64,000 nucleotides of DNA from assembly GCF_015277855.1 (NCBI RefSeq), contig NZ_CP063812.1, positions 1,736,001 to 1,800,000 on the forward strand, written 5' to 3'. The stretch's first letter is position 1. The number at the start of each line of letters is the position of its first letter. The stretch comes from Microbacterium cremeum (lineage in GTDB: Bacteria > Actinomycetota > Actinomycetes > Actinomycetales > Microbacteriaceae). This document shows positions 39,496-46,493 of the stretch, one piece after another. The notes under the pieces were generated by a model. That model was not told the origin of the DNA. It was given only the letters and a program-made list of their open reading frames with translations, and searched no databases. The translations under genes were made by a program, and so were the position numbers.

Positions 39496-40308
39496 ATGTC
39501 AACAGCAACCACGCACGAGAGCACTGCTCCGACCGTCGCCGCGGCGATCGGTCTTCCGTTCGACGTCGAGCCGGGGCCACTCGAGATCGATCGCCGTCTC
39601 AACGGACCGCGCCGCTCGGCCAACGGAGGCTTCGCGGCGGGCACCATCGCGTCTCGCGTGGACTCCGACACCGTGACGGTCGTGCTGCGTCGCCCGATCC
39701 GCCTGGGTGTGCCGCTCGAGGTCTCGAGCGAGTCGACGGGGGCCGTCGCCGTCCAGGACAAGGGAGTGCTCGTCGCCGAGGCGCGGCCGGGGAGGCTGGT
39801 CGCGTCGGTCGCCCCGCCTGCGCCGTCGTTCGACGACGCGCGGCTCGCACGTGAGGCGCATCCGTTCCTCGGAGTGCGCCATTCGCTCTCGGACTGCGTC
39901 GTGTGCGGTCCCGCCCGCACCGACGGGATGCACGTGACCCCCGGCCCTGTGCAGGGTCGTCCGGGGATCCTGGCCGCGCCGTGGGTCGTCGGGGCGCAGA
40001 ACGCCCACGCCGGCATCGCGGACTTCCCCACGGTGTGGGCGGCGATGGACTGCCCGAGCTTTCCGGCCGCAGCCCTGGAGAATCGGGTGATGAGCGTGCT
40101 CGGCACGATGACCGCGCGCGTCGAGCGGCGCCCGTTCGTGGGAGAGTCCCTCGTCGTGTACTCGTGGACGCGGGAGCAGCACGGCCGCCGGTACGAGACC
40201 TCTGTCGCGATCGTCGACGCCGCCGGCGTGCAGATCGCCCGGGCCGACGCGACCTGGATCGCTGTCAAGCGCCAGCGCCTGGTCCGGCTCTTCCCGCACC
40301 TGCTGTGA
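39496..40308 (+). CDS. Hotdog-fold, thioesterase-like protein
   Basis: A 270-residue protein that reads as two hotdog halves. Half one has RLNGPRRSANGGFAAGTIASRV and VVLRRPIRLGVPLEV; half two has VWAAMDCPSFPAAALENRVMSVLGTMTARVERRPFVGESLVVYSW and ETSVAIVDAAGVQIARADATWI (cited in part). A Cys pair, DCVVCGPARTDGMHVTPGP, links the halves and could bind metal. A thioesterase-like or acyl-binding role is inferred. The start is uncertain: ATG at 39496 is preferred, GTG at 39472 is possible. ATGGCCGAT repeats flank the gene on both sides. Confidence 0.75.
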   Translation: MSTATTHESTAPTVAAAIGLPFDVEPGPLEIDRRLNGPRRSANGGFAAGTIASRVDSDTVTVVLRRPIRLGVPLEVSSESTGAVAVQDKGVLVAEARPGRLVASVAPPAPSFDDARLAREAHPFLGVRHSLSDCVVCGPARTDGMHVTPGPVQGRPGILAAPWVVGAQNAHAGIADFPTVWAAMDCPSFPAAALENRVMSVLGTMTARVERRPFVGESLVVYSWTREQHGRRYETSVAIVDAAGVQIARADATWIAVKRQRLVRLFPHLL

Positions 40309-40315
40309 CGAGGGC

Positions 40316-40369
40316 ATGGCCGATTCCGGCGATGCCCGCGAACCCGCGATGGCCGATCCTGCCGATGCG
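40316..40369 (+). repeat. ATGGCCGAT repeat pair B
   Basis: Copies start at 40316 (24 bases, 19 of 24 identical to the 39443 copy) and 40349, exactly 33 bases apart (three helical turns). They precede the methyltransferase remnant by about 70 bases. Confidence 0.55.
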
Positions 40370-40439
40370 ACAGGACGGGCATCGCGAGTGGACTGCCATC
40401 GACACCGGGGACCACCCGGGGAGCTGAGAGGGCGGTTCC

Positions 40440-40655
40440 ATGTCCACCATCGTCGACGAGCCCGTCGCCGTCGCTGACGAGCGTGCAGAGCACGAGGCGC
40501 AGGCCGGTGCAGCACCGACCCAACGGCTCCTCGAGTCGGTGCCCTCCGCGCTGGAGCTGCTCACGATCGAGCTGGGCCACCGGCTCGGGCTCTACTCCGC
40601 ACTCGATACGCTCGGAACCGCGACGGCTGCCCAGCTCGCGCGCGCCACCGGATAC
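40440..40655 (+). pseudogene. Remnant of a SAM-dependent methyltransferase (5' end)
   Basis: A good ribosome binding site (GAGAGGG) and ATG open a frame whose first 72 codons match the N-terminal dimerisation/winged-helix region of class I methyltransferases: QRLLESVPSALELLTIELGHRLGLYSALDTLG, then TAAQLARATGY (cited in part). Right after, where the motif R-Y-V-R-E-W and the SAM-binding Rossmann domain should follow, the frame turns into Arg/Ser-rich nonsense that runs on across the start of the LuxR-type gene. The rest of the gene is gone. A deletion that joined it to the downstream regulator is the simplest reading. Confidence 0.65.
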
Positions 40656-40774
40656 CGAGCGGGTACACGCACGCGCTGCCGCTGTGGATGCAGTTCCTGC
40701 CCTTTCACAGCCCCGGCCGGACTGCTCGACCCGCGTCGGGCCCAGCGGCGCGGGTCGTCGTTCATACTGATGTC

Positions 40775-41848
40775 GTGGAGTCCACGTCCGTCGACGTTCG
40801 CTATGCGTGGTCGGGCACCGACGATGTCGCATGGTCGGAGCTCGGCAGCGGCGCCCCCGTCCTCATCGGAGGGTGGTGGATGAGCCACCTCGCCTACGAC
40901 TGGGCGTACCCGCCGTTCCGGTCGTTCGTGACGGCGATCTCCCGGCATCGCCGCGTGATCCGCATGGATCCGCCCGGAAGCGGATTCTCCCGTTCGAGAG
41001 GTGAGACGCCCGGCACGCTCGCTCCGCATGTCGACGCCGTGGCCGCGGTGCTCGACGCGGCGGAGGTGGATCAGGTGACGTTCCTGGCAGGGTCGTCCGG
41101 GTGTCCGGTGGCGGTGGAGTTCGCCGCCCGCCATCCCGATCGGGTGCGGCGGCTGATGCTCGCGGGGGCGTACCTGGACGGGGCGGCAGTGGCCTCGGCA
41201 GCGGATCGCGACGCCCTCGTAGACCTGGTGCGCCGCAGCTGGGGAGTCAGTTCGCGCGTGATGTCCGACATCTTCTACCCGGACGCGACGCCTGCGCAGC
41301 GACGGGCGTATGTCGCCCATCAGCGGTCCACCGCGACCTCGAGCACGGCCGCCGCGGCGCTCGAAGCCGTCTACCAGCTGGACGCGCGGGAGTCGGCCGC
41401 AGCGGTGCGCGCGCCGACCCTGGTCCTGCACCGCCGCGGGGATCGCGCCATCCGGCTCGCGCTCGGCGTGGCGACGGCGCAGGCGATCCCCGGTGCCCAC
41501 CTCGAGGTTCTCGATGGAAACGCCCACCACCCGTGGCACGGCGACGCGGAGGCGTTCCTGCGCCGCGCGATGGCGTTCGACGGGCTGGACGAGACGCTGG
41601 TGCGCCTGGAGCCCGACCTCGTCGGCGTCGGCGCGACAGATCACCGACGAGCACCCGCGTCGCCGATCTCGGAGCGCGAGCTCGAGGTGCTGCTCCTGGT
41701 CGCACAGGGCCGCACCGACGCCCAGATCGCCGCCGAGCTGTTCCTCAGCGTCCACACCGTCCATCGGCACGTCGCGAACGCGCGCACCAAGCTGGGCGTG
41801 CCCTCTCGGGCGGCCGCGGCGGCCTGGGCCGTCGCGCACGCCCGCTGA
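40775..41848 (+). CDS. Alpha/beta-hydrolase domain fused to LuxR-type HTH
   Basis: A 357-residue two-domain protein. Residues 5-275 are an alpha/beta hydrolase: VRYAWSGTDDVAWSELGSG, VLIGGWWMSHLAYDW, RMDPPGSGFSRS, nucleophile elbow LAGSSGCPVAVEF and late His in NAHHPWHGDAEAF. Residues 295-357 form a LuxR HTH (ISERELEVLLLVAQGRTDAQIAAELFLSVHTVHRHVANARTKLG, cited in part). Such fusions may sense a small ester or lactone and switch transcription. GTG at 40775 is preferred because homology begins there and CATACT lies six bases upstream; an ATG at 40688 would read through the methyltransferase remnant. Confidence 0.85.
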   Translation: MESTSVDVRYAWSGTDDVAWSELGSGAPVLIGGWWMSHLAYDWAYPPFRSFVTAISRHRRVIRMDPPGSGFSRSRGETPGTLAPHVDAVAAVLDAAEVDQVTFLAGSSGCPVAVEFAARHPDRVRRLMLAGAYLDGAAVASAADRDALVDLVRRSWGVSSRVMSDIFYPDATPAQRRAYVAHQRSTATSSTAAAALEAVYQLDARESAAAVRAPTLVLHRRGDRAIRLALGVATAQAIPGAHLEVLDGNAHHPWHGDAEAFLRRAMAFDGLDETLVRLEPDLVGVGATDHRRAPASPISERELEVLLLVAQGRTDAQIAAELFLSVHTVHRHVANARTKLGVPSRAAAAAWAVAHAR

Positions 41849-41851
41849 GGC

Positions 41852-43903
41852 TCAGCCGGCGAGGCCCCGACGATTCAGCAGCGGCTGGATCTCGGCATCC
41901 CGACCGCGGAAGTCACGGTAGGCCTCCAGCGGGTCCTTCGACCCGCCCACGCCCAGCAGCCGCTCGCGGAAGCGGTCGCCGTTCTCGCGGCGCAGGCCGC
42001 CGTTCTCGCGGAACCACTCCACGGTGTCGGCGTCGAGCACCTCGCTCCAGATGTAGGAGTAGTAGCCGGCGCTGTACCCGCCCGAGAAGATGTGCGCGAA
42101 GTAGGTCGAGGAGTAGCGCGTCGGCACGGCGGGGTTGTCGAGTCCGATATCGGCGAGGGCGGATGCCTCGAACGCGGCGACGTCGAGGTCCCCCGCGGCG
42201 TCGTCGAGTGCGAGTGAGTGCCACGCCTGGTCGAGCCACGCCGCGGCGAGGTACTCGCTGGTGGCGAAACCCTGGTTGAACGCTTCGGACGCGTGAAGCT
42301 TCTCGACGACGTCGGCCGGAAGAGGCTCATCGGTGTCGATGTGGCGGGCGTACGACGCGAGGATCTCGGGCCAGTAGATCCACATCTCGTTCACCTGACT
42401 GGGGAACTCGACGAAGTCGCGGTACACGTTCGTGCCGGCGAAGTGGGGATACGTCACCGTCGCGAAGAGACCGTGGAGCGCGTGGCCGAACTCGTGGAAC
42501 AGCGTGGTGACCTCGTCCAGCGTGAGAAGGGTCGGGCGGCCGGGCGCGGGCTTGGGGACGTTGAGGTTGTTGACCACGACCGGGGCGGTCCCGCGGAGCT
42601 GGGACTGGAGGACGATCGAATTCATCCACGCACCGCCGCGCTTCGTGTCCCGCGTGTACAGGTCGAGGACGAAGAGGCCGAGCTCCGACCCGTCCGCGTT
42701 GAAGACCTCGAACACGCGCGCGTCGGGATGGTACGCCGGCAGATCGGGCCGCTCCCGGAACGTGATGCCGTAGAGCTCGGTCGCGGCGCGGAAGACGCCG
42801 TCGCGCAGCACGCGTTCGGCCTCGAACCACGGACGCAGGGCCGCACGATCGAGGTCGTACTCGGCGGCGCGCACCTTCTCGGTGTAGAACGCCCAGTCGT
42901 GGGCCTCGAGGGGGAACGGTGCGGGCTCCGCGTCGACGATCGCCTGCAGCTTCTCCTGTTCGCGCCGTGCGTTGCGCGCCGCGGGCACGGCGAGGCGCCG
43001 GAGCAGGTCGTGCACGGCCTCCGGCGAGCCCGCGGTCTCGTCGGACGTCACATAGGCGGCGTGCGAGTCGTACCCGAGGAGAGCCGCGCGCTCCGCGCGC
43101 AGCCGAACGATCTCGAGGAGCGTGCCGCGGTTGTCATGCTCATCGCCACGCGACCCTCGGGCACGTGACGCTTCGAGCAGCCGTGCGCGCGACGTGCGAT
43201 CGGTGAGGCTGGAGAGGTAGGGATGCCCCGTGAACAGTGTCAGCGTGACGACCCAGCGGCCTTCAAGCCCACGGTCGGCCGCTGCCTGCGCGGCTGCCGA
43301 GATCTCACCCTCGCTCAGTCCGTCGAGCTCCGCCACATCGTCGAAGACGACGGCGAGGTCGTTCGTGTCGGCGAGGAGGTTCTTCTCGAACTGCGTGGTG
43401 AGAGTCGACAACCGTCGGTTGAGCTCCGTGAGCCTCTCCTTCGCGTCGTCGTCGAGGCCCGCCCCCGCGTGCGACATCTCGGTGTGGTGCCGCTCGACGA
43501 GGTAGCGCTGCTCAGGCGTGAGATCGAGGTCGTCGAGCTGGTCGTGGAGAGTCTTGATCCGCCAGAAGAGCGCGGAGTCGAGCTGGATCGAATCCTGGTG
43601 CGCCGACATGAGCGGCGCGAGCGTCTCTTCGATCTCCTGGATCGCCGGCGTCGCGTCGGCGGATGAGACGGTGTAGAACGTGCGGGCCACGTCACCCAGC
43701 AGCTTCCCGCTCTCCTCGAGCGGAACCATCGTGTTCTCGAACGTCGGCATCGATCGCGCGCGGGTGATGTTCTGGATCTCGCGCGTGTGCTCTGCGAAGG
43801 CCGCCTCGAACGCCGGGAGGTAGTGCTCGGGGCGGATGGCGGGGTAGTCCGGGAGACCGTACGGGAGCGTGCTGGGGGAGAGGAGCGGGTTGTCGGTCGG
43901 CAT
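41852..43903 (-). CDS. M3-family oligopeptidase (peptidyl-dipeptidase Dcp-like)
   Basis: The 683-residue zinc peptidase cleaves short cytoplasmic peptides, commonly releasing C-terminal dipeptides. The catalytic motif is FHEFGHALHGLF (HExxH with Glu) followed by the third ligand Glu in EFPSQVNEMW. SGGYSAGYYSYIWSEVLDAD near the C-terminus is the conserved Tyr/Gly loop that closes on substrate. NPLLSPSTLPYGLPDYPAIRPEHY opens the protein in the manner of actinobacterial Dcp. The ATG at 43903 follows TAGGCT by seven bases (leaderless). Confidence 0.95.
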   Translation of the reverse strand: MPTDNPLLSPSTLPYGLPDYPAIRPEHYLPAFEAAFAEHTREIQNITRARSMPTFENTMVPLEESGKLLGDVARTFYTVSSADATPAIQEIEETLAPLMSAHQDSIQLDSALFWRIKTLHDQLDDLDLTPEQRYLVERHHTEMSHAGAGLDDDAKERLTELNRRLSTLTTQFEKNLLADTNDLAVVFDDVAELDGLSEGEISAAAQAAADRGLEGRWVVTLTLFTGHPYLSSLTDRTSRARLLEASRARGSRGDEHDNRGTLLEIVRLRAERAALLGYDSHAAYVTSDETAGSPEAVHDLLRRLAVPAARNARREQEKLQAIVDAEPAPFPLEAHDWAFYTEKVRAAEYDLDRAALRPWFEAERVLRDGVFRAATELYGITFRERPDLPAYHPDARVFEVFNADGSELGLFVLDLYTRDTKRGGAWMNSIVLQSQLRGTAPVVVNNLNVPKPAPGRPTLLTLDEVTTLFHEFGHALHGLFATVTYPHFAGTNVYRDFVEFPSQVNEMWIYWPEILASYARHIDTDEPLPADVVEKLHASEAFNQGFATSEYLAAAWLDQAWHSLALDDAAGDLDVAAFEASALADIGLDNPAVPTRYSSTYFAHIFSGGYSAGYYSYIWSEVLDADTVEWFRENGGLRRENGDRFRERLLGVGGSKDPLEAYRDFRGRDAEIQPLLNRRGLAG

Positions 43904-43910
43904 GAGGTTC

Positions 43911-43916
43911 AGCCTA
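43911..43916 (-). promoter_or_regulatory. -10 box TAGGCT of the M3 peptidase gene (leaderless)
   Basis: TAGGCT on the minus strand ends seven bases before the ATG at 43903. The divergent operator boxes begin only 29 bases away. Confidence 0.55.
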
Positions 43917-43944
43917 GCTGCGAGAGCGCCACATGCCGACGAAC

Positions 43945-44004
43945 CTTTGCAAACAGAGCATTGCAAAGAAATGCTTGCAAAGAACTCTTTGCATACGCTA
44001 ACGT
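43945..44004 (+). promoter_or_regulatory. Promoter with four TTGCAAAG-type operator boxes
   Basis: CTTTGCAAA (43945-43953), ATTGCAAAG (43960-43968), CTTGCAAAG (43974-43982) and CTTTGCATA (43987-43995) are spaced 13-15 bases apart with the outer two inverted. TTGCAA in box 3 (43975-43980) can serve as -35, 18 bases before the -10 TAACGT (43999-44004), which ends six bases before the regulator ATG. Binding would therefore block transcription directly. The AT-richness is striking for this genome. Confidence 0.7.
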
Positions 44005-44010
44005 CGAGGC

Positions 44011-44631
44011 ATGGCAGACGAGAACACCGAGGCAGTGCCACCCCGCGAGGAGCGGCAGGACCGCGTCCTCGACGTCGGCGCACTCCGTGCGATGGCTCAC
44101 CCGCTCCGGGTCAAGATCTTCGACATCCTCAGCCAGTACGGGCCCCAGACGGCCTCGAGCCTGGCCGCCCGTCTCGGCGAGTCGAGCGGCTCCACCAGCT
44201 ATCACCTGCGCGCCCTCGCGAAGCACGACCTGATCCGTGAGCGCGAGGACCAAGGCAGCGGGCGGGAGCGCTGGTGGGAGCGGCCGGTCGGAGGCGTCTC
44301 GTTCAGCAACCCCGACGCGATGGCGACGCCCGCCGGTCGCGCCGCGACACAGCTCGTGATGAACGAGTTCCTCCGCCACCGCAACGACCAGCTGCTCGAC
44401 TTCGTCAACAGCGAGCTCGACCACCTCGACGAGTCGTGGCAGGAGGGCACCATGATCTCCACCGCGTCGACGCGCCTCACCGCCGAGCAGACCAAGGAGC
44501 TCATCGGCAAGATCCAGGCGCTGGTCGACGACGCCGTGGACTCGTACCGCAACCAGACCGGCGAAGGCGTCCGCCCGGTGACAATCCGGGCCGATCTCTT
44601 CCCGCTTCCAGAACTAGGAGACAAGTCATGA
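44011..44631 (+). CDS. Winged-helix (ArsR-like) transcriptional regulator
   Basis: The 206-residue regulator has a winged helix at residues 25-90: [51 protein letters not shown], cited in part, with wing [12 protein letters not shown]. The C-terminal 100 residues are a helical effector domain ([28 protein letters not shown], then [24 protein letters not shown]). No metal-binding Cys are present. It begins the operon with a small basic protein and an MFS exporter and probably represses it via the four upstream boxes. Confidence 0.92.
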   Translation: MADENTEAVPPREERQDRVLDVGALRAMAHPLRVKIFDILSQYGPQTASSLAARLGESSGSTSYHLRALAKHDLIREREDQGSGRERWWERPVGGVSFSNPDAMATPAGRAATQLVMNEFLRHRNDQLLDFVNSELDHLDESWQEGTMISTASTRLTAEQTKELIGKIQALVDDAVDSYRNQTGEGVRPVTIRADLFPLPELGDKS

Positions 44632-44867
44632 CCACTGCGACCGCCCCGCACACTCAGCTCATCGTGGCTCCCGCTCTCGCGGTCCGTGCCACCCGTTTCG
44701 ACCGCATGCTGCTGCGTGCGGCATCCGCCATCGACTCGTTCGTGGTGGCGCGACTCGAGCGGCGCGCGAGTGCCGAATCCCGCCGCGCCTCGGCGGCCCA
44801 GACGGCGGCGACGCAGCGACGTCGCGACGCCGAGGCCCGCGGCGCCATCGGGCTCCTGCCGCGATGA
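44628..44867 (+). CDS. Small basic helical protein of the MFS operon, 79 residues
   Basis: An unrecognised protein with TAGGAGACA upstream and start and stop codons overlapping both neighbours (ATGA at each junction). It begins [27 protein letters not shown] and continues as one amphipathic, Arg/Ala-rich helix ([31 protein letters not shown], in part), ending GAIGLLPR. Net charge is strongly positive, with no TM segment. The tight overlap suggests its product is needed in fixed ratio with the regulator or exporter. Confidence 0.75.
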   Translation: MTTATAPHTQLIVAPALAVRATRFDRMLLRAASAIDSFVVARLERRASAESRRASAAQTAATQRRRDAEARGAIGLLPR

Positions 44868-46213
44868 GCGGCGGCACCGACACCGTGACGGCGTCCGAAG
44901 CGCCGGCCGGGCGGGCACGCAGGGACCCGCTCGGCCGCGACTTCGGCAAGCTCTGGACCGCCGCCGCGTTCAGCAATCTGGCCGACGGCATCGGACGCAC
45001 GGCCGTCCCCCTGATCGCGACCACCCTCACGCGGGACCCCCTGGCGATCTCGGTGATCGGCGCGCTGGCCTTCTTGCCGTGGCTGCTGTTCGGTCTTCCG
45101 GCCGGCATGATCGTGGACCGCTTCGATCGCCGGATCATCATGGCCGCCGCGAACGTCCTGCGGTTCGGCGTGGCGCTGTGGCTGGCGATCCTCACGGCGA
45201 CGGGCGGCCTCGAGCTGTGGGCGCTGTTCGTCGGCACGCTCGTCTTCGGGCTCGGCGAGACCCTCTTCGACAACGCGACCAACGCGGTGATCCCGGGGGT
45301 CGTGAAGCGCCGGCAGCTCGATCGGGCCAACGGTCGCATGCAGGCGGCTCAGATCACGATCGACATGTTCGTGGCGCAGCCCATCGCCGGCGTCCTGTTC
45401 GCCATCTCCCTGGCGCTGCCACTGTGGATCGGCTCCGCGGGGTACCTCATCCCGATCGTGCTCGCACTGCTCCTGCCGGTCGCCGCGGCGCGACCGCTGC
45501 GCGACGAGTCGCGCGTCGTGGATGCCGGGGCGCCCGACGTCGCCGCCGGCGGGCCTGTCGCAGAGCCCGTCCCCGCCTCGCAGACGCCCTCCGGCACGTC
45601 GGCGCGCGAGGCGCTGTCGTACCTCTGGCACCACAAGTACCTGCGCGCGATGACGCTGTACACGTCGCTGGTCGGCAGTGCGCTCTCGTTCGCGCAGGCG
45701 GCGACGCTGCTCTACTTCCTCGACGACCTGGGCGTGAAGGAGTTCGCGATCGGCTTCGTCACGGCCGGCATCGGAGTCGGGGCGCTGCTCGGCTCGCTGG
45801 TCGCGCCACGGCTCGTCTCACGGTTCGGCCGCGGGCCCGTCATGCTCGGAGCCAACGTCGGCGCCGCCCTCGGACTGGGCCTGACCGGCCTCGCACCCGA
45901 GGTCTTCTCGGCGTGCATCGCCTACGCGTTCGGCGCGTTCTCGATCTCGGTGTGGAATGTGCCGTGGGGCGCCCTCCGTCAGCAGATCGTGCCGCAGCGC
46001 CTCTTCGGCCGCGTGCTCGGCATCATCCGCACGCTCACGTGGGGGATGTTCCCGATCGCCACAGTCCTGGGTGGCTGGGCTGCACAGAGCTCGCTGCGGC
46101 TGCCCTTCGTCGCGGCCGGCGTGTTCATCATCGTCGCGACGATCCTCGGGGCACGGCTTCTCGTGGCGGGCACTCGCAGGGCCGGCGCCGAGGTCGAGTC
46201 CGCACGCGGGTGA
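44864..46213 (+). CDS. Major facilitator superfamily exporter
   Basis: The 449-residue transporter has 12 predicted TM helices. Motif A appears as [17 protein letters not shown] between TM2 and TM3, and the start [31 protein letters not shown] is typical of the EntS/macrolide-type drug exporters (DHA3). A cytoplasmic loop of about 40 residues ([18 protein letters not shown]) separates the two bundles. The substrate is unknown; control by a dedicated repressor points to an inducing toxic compound. ATG overlaps the preceding stop. Confidence 0.92.
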   Translation: MSGGTDTVTASEAPAGRARRDPLGRDFGKLWTAAAFSNLADGIGRTAVPLIATTLTRDPLAISVIGALAFLPWLLFGLPAGMIVDRFDRRIIMAAANVLRFGVALWLAILTATGGLELWALFVGTLVFGLGETLFDNATNAVIPGVVKRRQLDRANGRMQAAQITIDMFVAQPIAGVLFAISLALPLWIGSAGYLIPIVLALLLPVAAARPLRDESRVVDAGAPDVAAGGPVAEPVPASQTPSGTSAREALSYLWHHKYLRAMTLYTSLVGSALSFAQAATLLYFLDDLGVKEFAIGFVTAGIGVGALLGSLVAPRLVSRFGRGPVMLGANVGAALGLGLTGLAPEVFSACIAYAFGAFSISVWNVPWGALRQQIVPQRLFGRVLGIIRTLTWGMFPIATVLGGWAAQSSLRLPFVAAGVFIIVATILGARLLVAGTRRAGAEVESARG

Positions 46214-46237
46214 CGAGCGCCGGGGTCGGCGGTCGTG

Positions 46238-46492
46238 TCAGTGGCCGCCGAACCCGGACTCGTCGTCGTGGTGCACGACGGCCTCGCCGTCCGCGTCGAG
46301 CGACACGATCACTCCCGTGTCGAGCTCGGCGATCGGGCGCCCCTCGAGCCACGTGAGCGTCCAGCGCGGCCGGGGCTGACCGAGGTCGTCGCCCGGGATG
46401 GCCTCGTCGACACGACGGATGCCGTGGCGAAGGGCGTCGGGCACGGCCTTGGGCGGTTCGTCGCCGGAGGTCCAGCGTGTTCCGAGCTGCAT
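46238..46492 (-). CDS. Conserved hypothetical protein after valS, 84 residues
   Basis: A small protein beginning MQLGTRWTSGDEPPKAVPDALRHGIRRVDEAI, then RPRWTLTWLEGRPIAELDTGVIVSLDADGEAVV (cited in part) and ending in an acidic, His-containing tail HHDDESGFGGH. The arrangement of helix then beta strands is compact; no family is recognised. It starts one base after the valS stop, so it shares that transcript and is likely a native partner of it in position only. Confidence 0.75.
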   Translation of the reverse strand: MQLGTRWTSGDEPPKAVPDALRHGIRRVDEAIPGDDLGQPRPRWTLTWLEGRPIAELDTGVIVSLDADGEAVVHHDDESGFGGH

Positions 46493-46493
46493 G

